Shown: one piece after another, positions 33,541 to 40,874 of the stretch
Position numbering within the stretch: the first letter of the stretch is position 1
Layout of the letters: each line of letters starts with the position of its first letter
Assembly (NCBI GenBank): GCA_964463485.1
Contig: CAYXDO010000047.1
Span: 1-64,000, forward strand
Origin: CAYXDO01 sp964463485
Lineage (GTDB): Bacteria; Myxococcota; Kuafuiibacteriia; Kuafuiibacteriales; Kuafuiibacteriaceae
Direction of reading: 5' to 3'
Length of the DNA stretch: 64,000 bases
Notes under the pieces: model-generated
Told to the model about the DNA's origin: nothing
Database searches by the model: none
What the model saw: the letters and a program-made list of their open reading frames with translations, nothing else
Position numbers and translations under genes: made by a program

Positions 33541-33929
33541 GACGGAGCCTCGAGCTTCGAGCGAGACAGCGGTCGAGCGGCAGCGACCGAGACGGTCAAC
33601 GCGGGACTGGGACAGACCAAGATCGGAGCGCTCAGCGAACGAGCGAGCACTGCGGCCTCGAGCACCTCCACGGGAAGCTCTGGAGCCAACGCGGTGGGAA
33701 GCAAGAGCGACGGCGCTCGCGCATCGCGACCGAAGTAGAGAACCCCGTCGACCCAGGGGAGCTCGCTCCCGAGGAGAATGAGCACACGCTCGTCTCCCAC
33801 GCCGAGAAGGCGATCGAACGAATCGGAGCGAAGGAGCTTCCTGCGGAGGCGGCGCGCCACCTCATCGAAGGCCAACAGCGCGCGCGGCTCGAGGGGCTCC
33901 AGGCGATCAACCCAACGAAACGAGATCAC
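33537..33929 (-). CDS. Small bpX-like ternary-system component
   Basis: This 130-residue protein lies between the MoxR and vWA genes and overlaps both by four bases (GTGA overlaps). The open frame runs far upstream inside the MoxR gene in another frame; that part is not conserved and is dropped. Distinct blocks are DSFDRLLGVGDERVLILLG, then LPWVDGVLYFGRDARAP and LLLPTALAPELPVEVLEAAV. The pattern resembles one of the small bpX domains I recall from MoxR-vWA-propeller systems, but I cannot say which. There are no catalytic residues or membrane segments that I can recognise. It is probably an adaptor joining the ATPase to the vWA-propeller subunit. Confidence 0.62.
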   Translation of the reverse strand: MISFRWVDRLEPLEPRALLAFDEVARRLRRKLLRSDSFDRLLGVGDERVLILLGSELPWVDGVLYFGRDARAPSLLLPTALAPELPVEVLEAAVLARSLSAPILVCPSPALTVSVAAARPLSRSKLEAPS

Positions 33930-35071
33930 CCGACGCTCCGAGGCCCGGTCTCCTCTTCCAAGTCGGACACGATCCGTAGCCGCAAGCTCGCGAGAGCCGC
34001 AGGGAGTGAGTGAGCCGGAAAGCCTGCGTCGATCTCGCGAGCCAGCCCCTCGAGCCTCAACAGAAAGGACTCGTCTCGCTCGGCCGGAGCCTTCGCGTAG
34101 AGCGCGGCCCCAGCCTCCTCGAGGCGAGCCGCTCGAGCCAACAGACCTCGGCTGGCCTCGGCCGCCGCGGCAGACAAAGCGGCGTTCTCGGAGGAGGTCA
34201 ACAGCGGTCGAAGGACCTCCTTCGCGATCTCTTGGTGCTCCGACGTCGGGACCGCATACACGAGCGGCCACAGATCGGCGGGGCTCGCGACCGTGCGACC
34301 CGCGAGCACCGCTGCGGCAGCCACCAGTCGCTGCGTCTTCACGGCGCGTCGGTCGGAGAGAACGACGCCTTCCTTCCTTAGTCGCCGTAGAGCGTGCGCG
34401 AGCTCCGAACGCACTTGGCCGAGATCGACTGCGGGGACCTCCCGCGCCAAACCGTCGAGCTCGGACAGAGAGATCTTCGGGCGATCGGCCTCCGCGAAGA
34501 GCTTCCACCCGCCGAGCAAGAGATCTTCCATGTTCGGATCAGGGACCGGCTCGAGAAAGACCCGAACGAGAAATCGATCGGCGAACGCGGCGAGCGACTC
34601 GTCGCTCGGGAGCGCGTTCGAAGCGCCCACGCAGACTCGAAGCGGGCACGAGATCCGAGCGCGCCCTCGACGAAACGTACGCTCGTTCAGGATCTCCAAC
34701 AGCGAGTTGAGGATGGCCGTGGATCCGAGAAAGACCTCGTCGAGAAAGGCGACCTCGGCCTCGGGCAGCATGCCGCTCGTCTCTGTCTCGATGATCCCCT
34801 CTTTGAGCTTGCGCAGATCGACCGGTCCGAAGATTTCACTCGGCTCGGTGAAGCGGCCGAGCAGGTACTCGAAGTAGACGCCGCCCAACGCCGCAGCGAC
34901 GCGACGAACCGCATGGCTCTTGGCCGTGCCGGGCGGCCCGATCACCAGCAGGTGCTCGCGAGCTACGGCCGCAAGGCCGACAAGCTCCACGAGGATCTCA
35001 CGCTCGACGAGACCCTCGGCCGCGCCCGAGAGCGCAGCGCGAAAGACCGAGGCGGTTTCGGACAGGGCCAC
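33926..35071 (-). CDS. MoxR-type AAA+ ATPase
   Basis: This 381-residue RavA/MoxR-type AAA+ ATPase has Walker A GPPGTAKS (residues 45-52), Walker B VAFLDEVF (107-114), sensor 1 GASNALP (Asn152) and an arginine-finger region FADRFLVR (164-170). The SEIFGPVDL motif is a MoxR hallmark. The C-terminal ~110 residues are helical and Ala-rich, as in the RavA subgroup. MoxR proteins act as chaperone-like motors with vWA partners. Here the partner is the gene two positions downstream. It is the first gene of the presumed ternary operon and overlaps the next start by four bases. About 120 bases of unassigned sequence precede it, likely with its promoter. Confidence 0.88.
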   Translation of the reverse strand: MALSETASVFRAALSGAAEGLVEREILVELVGLAAVAREHLLVIGPPGTAKSHAVRRVAAALGGVYFEYLLGRFTEPSEIFGPVDLRKLKEGIIETETSGMLPEAEVAFLDEVFLGSTAILNSLLEILNERTFRRGRARISCPLRVCVGASNALPSDESLAAFADRFLVRVFLEPVPDPNMEDLLLGGWKLFAEADRPKISLSELDGLAREVPAVDLGQVRSELAHALRRLRKEGVVLSDRRAVKTQRLVAAAAVLAGRTVASPADLWPLVYAVPTSEHQEIAKEVLRPLLTSSENAALSAAAAEASRGLLARAARLEEAGAALYAKAPAERDESFLLRLEGLAREIDAGFPAHSLPAALASLRLRIVSDLEEETGPRSVG

Positions 35072-35194
35072 GAGGACGCATGATGCACCAGGTCCTCCCC
35101 GGACAATCTGCGTTTTTTGTTTTCCGGCGGGCGGCCTGCGGCGACGAACACGCTGAGCAGAAATTCTGCGAAGGTCTTCTGTTGATCCGCACGC

Positions 35195-35350
35195 TCACCT
35201 TACGGCTAGAGGCACCCGGCTTCCGTCTTCTCGCCGCCACGTCGTTCGAAACTCTCGATCATACGTCCACACCTTCAAGTCGCGATCGACACTCGTGGCG
35301 ATCACCAGCTCGCAGAGCGCAACGAGAGGAGTCGTGTCCACGAGGATCAA
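35195..35350 (-). pseudogene. VapC-type PIN toxin with internal deletion
   Basis: This remnant would encode about 51 residues. The start is TTG at 35350, overlapping the antitoxin stop by three bases (TTGA), which is typical of vapBC operons. It begins ILVDTTPLVALCE, the first PIN strand with the metal-binding Asp. It then jumps straight to LKVWTYDREFRTTWR, the last strand and loop of a PIN domain. The central ~80-90 residues, with the other acidic metal ligands, are missing, so it should not be an active RNase. No frameshift is needed to explain it; a single in-frame internal deletion is enough. The stop is at 35195-35197. Confidence 0.72.
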
Positions 35351-35628
35351 GCGCCCCTCCGGAGCCTTCGAGCGATCATGTCACGGACTGCTTCACGATC
35401 CGTCGTGTCGAGCCCGGGCGGAGGAATGGATCCGTCGTCGGGGAGCTCTGCGAGGACTCGCCCGACGAGCTCGGACGGCTTCTCGGTCGAAGCGTTCGGT
35501 TTGATGCGACGCTCGTGCTCTGCTCGTATCGCCCTGCGCACGAGCCCAGAGATCGGGATCCCGGCCGCGCGGAGCTCGCGGACGCGTTTCATGTCTTCCG
35601 AGTCCAATCGCACGTTCAAGAGCGTCAC
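35347..35628 (-). CDS. Antitoxin-like ribbon-helix-helix protein
   Basis: This 93-residue protein begins TLLNVRLDSEDMKRVRELRA, the strand and first helix of a ribbon-helix-helix DNA-binding fold, and continues GIPISGLVRRAIRAEHER as second helix. The C-terminal half is acidic and probably neutralises a toxin. Its stop overlaps the start of the damaged VapC-type toxin by three bases (TTGA), so it is the VapB-like partner and is now orphaned. It may still repress its own promoter, which should lie in the 108 bases between it and the divergent outer-membrane-type gene. Confidence 0.75.
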   Translation of the reverse strand: MTLLNVRLDSEDMKRVRELRAAGIPISGLVRRAIRAEHERRIKPNASTEKPSELVGRVLAELPDDGSIPPPGLDTTDREAVRDMIARRLRRGA

Positions 35629-35736
35629 GGTCCCATTGTAAAGACGTACACCACGCGGCGCGACAACTCCGGGAGGCTGCGGACCAGTTGAAGATCACTG
35701 GGGCCTGGTGGACTCTGCTCGGGCGCCGGGTGCGAC

Positions 35737-36630
35737 GTGATTGTTTCTTGGCTGGCGATCTTGTTGGCGTCCGACGTCGCGGTCTGGGCGTCCCCGAATG
35801 CTCGGGAGGTGACCGAGTTCTTGGAGCTCTTCGTGGACGCTCGATCGGTGGTGGACACCTCGACGCGCGGCCCGAGCCTGGAGGGAGCGCGCCGACGCTC
35901 CGACCTCGACGAGCCGCTCGTCGTCATCATCGATGAGCAGAAGGCGTCGCTCTCGGTATTGCGCTCCGACGGCACGACGGTGACGCGTTCGCTCGGCGCC
36001 GACGCGATCGTGCGCTCGCCCTACACCGTCGCAGTTTCCGCGCGTGAGCTGATCGAGCTGGTGCAGGCTCGCCCGGAGCGAAAAGGGGATCGGGGCACGA
36101 CGTTCGGGATCGGCGCGGCGTACGCGTCTTCGTTCGATCCTGGCGGCGGACCCAACACGTCGCAGGTCGAGCTGGCCGTGTCGATCTTGGTGCGACCGGT
36201 GAGCAAGGTCTTCGTTCGGGTCGGTCCGAGCTTTCGACTCCCGTTCGCGGTCACGCGATCGGTGGTATTCGAAGGCAAGGGGGTAGACGTGTCCTATCGT
36301 CGGTTCGACGGCGCGTTTTCGCTGGCGGCCGGACTCGAGTCGGACGCAGCACGTGGCGCCTTGAGCCTGGGTGTAGGCGGCAGCTTCAGCGAAGCGAACG
36401 CGACAGTGAGCGGAGAGAGCGACGTGTCCGACGCGCGAATTTCGCCGGCCCTCACGTTTGAGGCCGAGCTCTCGGTGGCAGTCTGGGGGCGGCTGCAGCT
36501 GACCGCCGGCTTCGGCGCAACCTTCGTGACGCGCCCCGCGAGGTTCATCGTGGGCGAGCGCGCGGTCTTCGAAGAGGACCCCGCCCGACTCACCGCCCGA
36601 GTTGGCTTGGACTTCGAAGTGCCGGATTGA
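35737..36630 (+). CDS. Predicted outer-membrane beta-barrel-type protein
   Basis: This 297-residue protein starts with GTG at 35737. It has a signal-peptide-like N-terminus (SWLAILLASDVAVWA), then an N-terminal region of about 100 residues with PLVVIIDEQKASLSV. The second half is strand-rich with alternating aromatic and small residues (GDRGTTFGIGAAYASSF, VSIL VRPVSKVFVRVGPSF, FDGAFSLAAGLE, LTAGFGATFVTRPARF) and ends in a strand-like DFEVPD. This is the look of a small outer-membrane beta-barrel, but it does not end in aromatic Phe. I recognise no family. It precedes the ECF sigma factor operon after a gap of about 330 bases. Products of such genes are often targets or partners of the anti-sigma complex. 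Confidence 0.6.
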   Translation: MIVSWLAILLASDVAVWASPNAREVTEFLELFVDARSVVDTSTRGPSLEGARRRSDLDEPLVVIIDEQKASLSVLRSDGTTVTRSLGADAIVRSPYTVAVSARELIELVQARPERKGDRGTTFGIGAAYASSFDPGGGPNTSQVELAVSILVRPVSKVFVRVGPSFRLPFAVTRSVVFEGKGVDVSYRRFDGAFSLAAGLESDAARGALSLGVGGSFSEANATVSGESDVSDARISPALTFEAELSVAVWGRLQLTAGFGATFVTRPARFIVGERAVFEEDPARLTARVGLDFEVPD

Positions 36631-36669
36631 ATCCGGACTGAATGCGCGTCCGCGCAGGCCCGTGATTGG

Positions 36670-36806
36670 GTGCGCGACCAAGTTGCGCGAGATGTCCAAG
36701 ATCATCGCTCGTCGTTAGGAAAACCACAGAGGACGCAGGGCAGGAACGCAGAGAGCGCAGAGGATTCGTGGAGGAGAGCGCTTCGTGCCCTACGCGTTCC
36801 TTCTCG
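36670..36806. repeat. Dispersed palindromic element, truncated copy 2
   Basis: This copy shares the left terminus (GTGCGCGACCAAGTTGCGCGA) and the internal CACAGAGGACGCAGGGCAGGA block of the 193-bp element but stops after TACGCGTTCCTTCTC. About 56 bases of the right arm, including the inverted terminus, are missing. It lies in the 327-base gap (36631-36957) between the outer-membrane-type gene and the ECF sigma gene. Beyond the copy, 36807-36957 shows no other gene. The upstream ATG at 36856 in the sigma frame may or may not be used. Confidence 0.75.
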
Positions 36807-36957
36807 GACCGGAAGTTTCCTTCAGCGGATTTCGACCCCGTTGTGACGTACCTTCATGGACGCGCTCGGTGGCGCTCTGAGTGGCTTGTGGCCGCTCCGA
36901 TTCAGCGACATCCTGCCTGTACGGAATGACTCCGTGAGCCGACCCGCGTCCGTCACG

Positions 36958-37557
36958 ATGGATCTCGACGAGCTCGCGGCGGCCCGCGACCGGGAACTGA
37001 TCGACCTGGCCCGGCGCGGCGATCCCGATGCGCTCGAAGCCATTGCGCGCCGTGAGCTTCCGCGCGTGCAGCGGCTCCTGATCCGCCTGCTGGGGCCGCG
37101 ATCCGACCACGAGGATCTCGTCCAGATCGTGTTCCTCGAGCTCTGCCGGGCGCTCCCGGGCTTTCGCGGCGAGAGCAAGCTGAGCACGTTCATCGGCGGG
37201 ATCACGATCCGCGTAGCACGACGCGCGATGCGTCCGACCGCGTGGGGCCGTCGCCGCACCGAGCTTCCCGAGGACGTGGAATCTTCGGCCGCCGGGCCGG
37301 AGGCGCTCGTGTCGGCGGCTCAGGAGCTCGCTCGAGTGCAGCGGGCGCTCGAGAAGATCGCGCCGAAGAAACGCGTGGCCTTCTTGTTGTGGGCCGTCGA
37401 GGGCATGACGGTGGAAGAGATCGCCGAAGCCACGGGCGCTGGTGTCGCCGCCACGCGCTCGAGAATTTACTACGCGCAGAAGGAGCTTCGCGCGAAGGCG
37501 GAGAGAGACCCGGCCCTCAAGGAGCTGCTCGGGAGGTCGAATGTCGGCGCCGAATGA
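36958..37557 (+). CDS. RNA polymerase ECF sigma factor
   Basis: This sigma-70 family ECF factor has about 199 residues from ATG 36958. GTG at 36934 and ATG at 36856 are alternative in-frame starts without better ribosome sites. Region 2 reads ARRGDPDALEAIARRELPRV, then GPRSDHEDLVQIVFLELCRA, matching the sigma2 core with its Asp-x-x-Gln pair, then GFRGESKLSTFIGGITIRVA. Region 4 has AVEGMTVEEIAEATGAGVAA, a classic helix-turn-helix, and RSRIYYAQKELRAKA. The next gene, a FecR-type protein, overlaps its last 17 bases, so sigma and anti-sigma are made together. The target promoters are unknown, possibly its own operon. Confidence 0.9.
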   Translation: MDLDELAAARDRELIDLARRGDPDALEAIARRELPRVQRLLIRLLGPRSDHEDLVQIVFLELCRALPGFRGESKLSTFIGGITIRVARRAMRPTAWGRRRTELPEDVESSAAGPEALVSAAQELARVQRALEKIAPKKRVAFLLWAVEGMTVEEIAEATGAGVAATRSRIYYAQKELRAKAERDPALKELLGRSNVGAE

Positions 37558-38836
37558 TCGCGGTCGGCTCGGCCCCCTCGCTGATCGAGTCGATGGGCTC
37601 GACGAAAAGGCACAGGCTCGAGTGCTTGCCGCCGTAAGAGCCGAGGGCCCGAAGATCGTTCGCAGAGCCCGGATCCAGCGCGTCGTCACGCGCGTCGGTG
37701 CCGTTGCCGCCGCGTTGACGCTCGCAGTTTGGATGGCCCAGCGGCCCAGCGACCTAGCGCCGCAACGTGAAGATCCGATCGCCGCGGCTCCGAACACTCC
37801 TCGATCGACTCCGAACGCGACGCCGAGCGCGCCCGGCCCGCAGCTCGCCGTCGCTCCGCGAGCCTGTGAGGCTTGGTCGCCGGCGTCGCAAGGATTCGTT
37901 CGCGAGGGCGGCGTCCAGGTCCTCGATCTCGGTCGTCGCGGTCGCGTGGTGGCGACGAAGGGCTCCCTCGTCGAGCTCGAGGTGCGCTCGAGCTGCGAGA
38001 CCCTCGTCTCCGTGCGCTTCGGCTCGGTCTTCGTCCGCGCCGACGACCTCGGCAGCGGCGCCTTGGTGGTCGCGAGCAAAGAAGGCCAAGTCCGCGTGCT
38101 CGGCACCGTGTTCTCGGTCGAGAGCGGTCGCGGGCGCTGGGTGATCGAAGTCGCCGAAGGCAAGGTCGAGGTCGAACCGATCAGCACCGAGCCGACCACT
38201 GTGGCCGCCGGACAACGCTTCGAGCTCACCCCAAAGGGTTCGCAGAGATCGACGTTGTCGGCCAAGCGGCTCGCGGAGCTCGTCCATCACGCCGCCGCAG
38301 AGGCGCGCGTCGCGCATCTGGAGCCCGAGAAAGAAACACGAACAGCGCCGGAGGCCGCGGCGCGCGCGAAGCCCAAGCCCGACCCCGCGGTCGAGCCCGG
38401 TGGCCCGTCTGTCGCCCCTCTCAACGAGCCCCGCGAACCCAAGCGCGCCGTCGTTCCGCGTACGCCCCTCGAGCTCTTGCGCGAGGCCGAGACGCTGCGC
38501 AAAGACGGAGAGCTCGACGCGGCTCGACGGATCTACCGCGAGGTCGCTTCAGGCTCCGGTGAGACCGCGGAGGCCGCGCTGCTGCGGCTCGCCGGACTCG
38601 AGCTCGAGAAGGACGAGCCCGTAAGAGCCAAGGCGCTCGCGCTGGAGCTTCGGCGACGATTCCCTTCTGGAAGGCTCGCCGTCGAAGCCACTTGGATCGC
38701 CGTGCGCGCCGCGACCAAAGACGGCGCGATGCGTGACGCCAAGCAGCTCGCCGAAGAGCTCGTCGCACGCTGGCCCTCCACGCCCTACGCAGACTCCGCC
38801 CGCGTCTGGTTGCGTGAGCACCCCGCGTCTCCATGA
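37541..38836 (+). CDS. FecR-type regulator with C-terminal TPR/YbgF-like repeats
   Basis: This 431-residue protein starts at ATG 37541, just after GGGAGGTCGA, a strong ribosome site. A membrane helix lies at about 45-65 (AVAAALTLAVWMAQ). Residues about 130-240 form a FecR-type domain: ACEAWSPASQGFVREGGVQV, then GSVFVRADDLGSGALVVASK and VRVLGTVFSVESGRGRWVIE. The C-terminal ~100 residues are TPR-like (LLREAETLRKDGELDAARRI). FecR proteins sense signals in the periplasm and control a sigma partner, and the adjacent ECF sigma gene fits. The N-terminal cytoplasmic part would bind the sigma. The last gene base overlaps the next start (ATGA). Confidence 0.83.
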   Translation: MSAPNDRGRLGPLADRVDGLDEKAQARVLAAVRAEGPKIVRRARIQRVVTRVGAVAAALTLAVWMAQRPSDLAPQREDPIAAAPNTPRSTPNATPSAPGPQLAVAPRACEAWSPASQGFVREGGVQVLDLGRRGRVVATKGSLVELEVRSSCETLVSVRFGSVFVRADDLGSGALVVASKEGQVRVLGTVFSVESGRGRWVIEVAEGKVEVEPISTEPTTVAAGQRFELTPKGSQRSTLSAKRLAELVHHAAAEARVAHLEPEKETRTAPEAAARAKPKPDPAVEPGGPSVAPLNEPREPKRAVVPRTPLELLREAETLRKDGELDAARRIYREVASGSGETAEAALLRLAGLELEKDEPVRAKALALELRRRFPSGRLAVEATWIAVRAATKDGAMRDAKQLAEELVARWPSTPYADSARVWLREHPASP

Positions 38837-40785
38837 CGCGAATCAACACGAACGCCATTGCCCTGGCGCTCTTGACCTTCAGCGCATGTCGACCCGTAGA
38901 CGTCCTCTTGCTCGCGCCATCGGTGGACGCAGGCACCGAGGGTGACGCGAGCCCGGTGGACGCTTCGATCCCGCCGATCCCCGATCTGCTGGGCCTGCGC
39001 ATCACGCCCGCTTCCTCCGCCGAAGAAACCGATCCGAGCGATCCGGCCATGCTCACGTTCGCCGCGATCGGCACGTTCGCGACCGGAGAGCGGGACGTGA
39101 CGACCTCGGTCACCTGGCGAGTGATCGAGCCGCGATTCGGCTCGGTCGAGCGCGGCGTGTTCACCTCCTCCGGCATCGGCGGACTGGTCCACGTCGAAGC
39201 CAGCTCTGGAGACGCCGTCGCTCGCGCTGATCTGCGTCTCACGCTCGTTGCGACTCGGTGGCTCGGCAACGGATCCGATCCGCAGTCCCTCTTCGACGCA
39301 GCGCTCGACGGCGCTGACCAGCTCGCCATCGTCCATCCGAGCCACGAGACCGCGCTGCCTCCGAACGTCGCACCGTTGCCCATCGACCTAGAGTCCGTAG
39401 GTTTCGATCGCTTCGAGATCTCGATCGTGAGCGGCGTCGCGGACGTACGCGTACGATCGAGAGCCGCCCGATTCGAGCTCGACCGCAAGCTATGGACGGC
39501 GATCTTGGAGACGCACGAGGGCCTCTCGTTCACGCTCGGCGCGCGCGCTCTTCGAGCGTCGGCACCTACGACCTCGGCGCGTGCGCCGAACGTGACGCTG
39601 TCCGTCGAAGAGCGCCCGATCGAAGGATCGATCTACTTCTTTTCGACCGAGACGAGCGGAATCCAGCTCACATCGTTGGGCTCCAAGGGTTCGACACGTC
39701 TGCTGCCCCAGACGGGTTGCGGCGGTTGCCACGTCGTTTCACGCGACGGTCGACGCCTCGCTTTGGCCAGCGGTGACGTCCGGCCGCAGATCGTGAGCCT
39801 CGCGACGCTCGAGGTCGTCTATCCAGAGTCGGGCGAAGCGGGGGAGTCCTTCGCCTTCGGAGCGTTCTCGCCGGACGGAACGCGGCTCCTCTACGGCAGC
39901 GGGGAGGCGCTGCGCTTGTTCGACGTCGATCGCAAAGAGACCATTCGTGAGATCGAATTCGAAGGCCACCTTGGGCAGCCCGACTGGTCGCCCGACGGGC
40001 GTTTCGTCGTGTTCGCCTACGCACCCGAGGAGCGCGGTGAGCTCGCGCCGAAGAGCGCGTCGGGTACGAGCATCGCTCGAATGGCCGTGCTCGACGGAGA
40101 TCGTTTCGGCTCGATCCAGATCCTGGCCGCTCCGGAAGCGAACGAGACCCTGTCGTATCCCGCCGTGTCTCCCGACGGACGCTTCGTCGCCTTCGTTCGA
40201 TCCGAGGGATCGTCGAGAGATCGCGCGGCATCTCGAATCCAGCTCGTCTCGATCGACGGCGGCAGCCCCATCGCGCTCCCCAGGCTCGACCGGCGAGGCA
40301 AGGCCGGCGTGGTTACCGAGCCCGGAAACTCCCAACCTACCTGGGCTCCGTCAGAGCAAGCCGGGATCGACTGGCTCGTGTTCTCGACGACTCGGATCGT
40401 AGGCTCGAAACGTTACGAGCTCGACCAACTCTTCGCGAGCGCGATCCAACTCAGCCGGGTCACGACCGGCGAGGATCCGAGCGCCGCAGCGTTCTGGCTC
40501 CCGTTCCAGGCGACGACGTCCGGAAATCATCGCGCCGTCTTCGTCGGCACCGGTTGCGCACGCGCGAAGGAGCTCTGCGATGGGTTCGACGACGATTGCG
40601 ACGGCGAGGTCGACGAAGGCTGCTGCACGCCGTCCGAAGAGCGCTGCAACGGAGTCGATGACGACTGCGACGGTGTCATCGACGAACGGTGCGGCTGCGC
40701 ACCGGCCGAGAACTGCACCAACGGCGTGGACGACGACTGCAACGGAGACGACGACGGAGCAGACCCCGCATGCCGAGACGAGTGA
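38833..40785 (+). CDS. Lipoprotein with TolB-like propeller, CxxCH heme motif and MopE-type DDDCDG repeats
   Basis: This is a 650-residue predicted lipoprotein. The lipobox is LTFSAC at residues 14-19. A beta-rich N-terminal part (SVTWRVIEPRFGS, possibly an immunoglobulin-like fold) is followed near 296-300 by CGGCH, a c-type heme-binding motif. It is then followed by TolB/PD40-type propeller repeats such as FGAFSPDGTRLLYGSG, QPDWSPDGRFVVFAYAP and YPAVSPDGRFVAFVR. The C-terminal ~70 residues hold three DDDCDG/DDDCNG Ca/Cu-type motifs (LCDGFDDDCDGEVDEG, RCNGVDDDCDGVIDE and the like) known from MopE. It is co-translated with the FecR-type protein (ATGA overlap). A surface-exposed metal- or heme-binding sensor role is inferred. 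Confidence 0.78.
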   Translation: MTRINTNAIALALLTFSACRPVDVLLLAPSVDAGTEGDASPVDASIPPIPDLLGLRITPASSAEETDPSDPAMLTFAAIGTFATGERDVTTSVTWRVIEPRFGSVERGVFTSSGIGGLVHVEASSGDAVARADLRLTLVATRWLGNGSDPQSLFDAALDGADQLAIVHPSHETALPPNVAPLPIDLESVGFDRFEISIVSGVADVRVRSRAARFELDRKLWTAILETHEGLSFTLGARALRASAPTTSARAPNVTLSVEERPIEGSIYFFSTETSGIQLTSLGSKGSTRLLPQTGCGGCHVVSRDGRRLALASGDVRPQIVSLATLEVVYPESGEAGESFAFGAFSPDGTRLLYGSGEALRLFDVDRKETIREIEFEGHLGQPDWSPDGRFVVFAYAPEERGELAPKSASGTSIARMAVLDGDRFGSIQILAAPEANETLSYPAVSPDGRFVAFVRSEGSSRDRAASRIQLVSIDGGSPIALPRLDRRGKAGVVTEPGNSQPTWAPSEQAGIDWLVFSTTRIVGSKRYELDQLFASAIQLSRVTTGEDPSAAAFWLPFQATTSGNHRAVFVGTGCARAKELCDGFDDDCDGEVDEGCCTPSEERCNGVDDDCDGVIDERCGCAPAENCTNGVDDDCNGDDDGADPACRDE

Positions 40786-40874
40786 CCCAAGAATGGGTCA
40801 CGCCGTCGACTTCGTTCCTGGCTCATCGGAGAAGCCGGACTCGAAATGGGCGGCGCGTGGAGTACGATCGAGTG

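Noticed and set aside
35080..35170. An A/T-rich patch (GTTTTTTGTTTTCC) as a terminator or promoter
   Set aside because: There is no adjacent GC stem and no -10/-35 pair I can defend. Recorded only as unassigned sequence upstream of the MoxR gene.
36790..38265. A 491-codon minus-strand frame across the sigma/FecR genes
   Set aside because: The plus-strand sigma and FecR products carry clear motifs and coupled starts. The minus frame has low-complexity Ser/Arg content.
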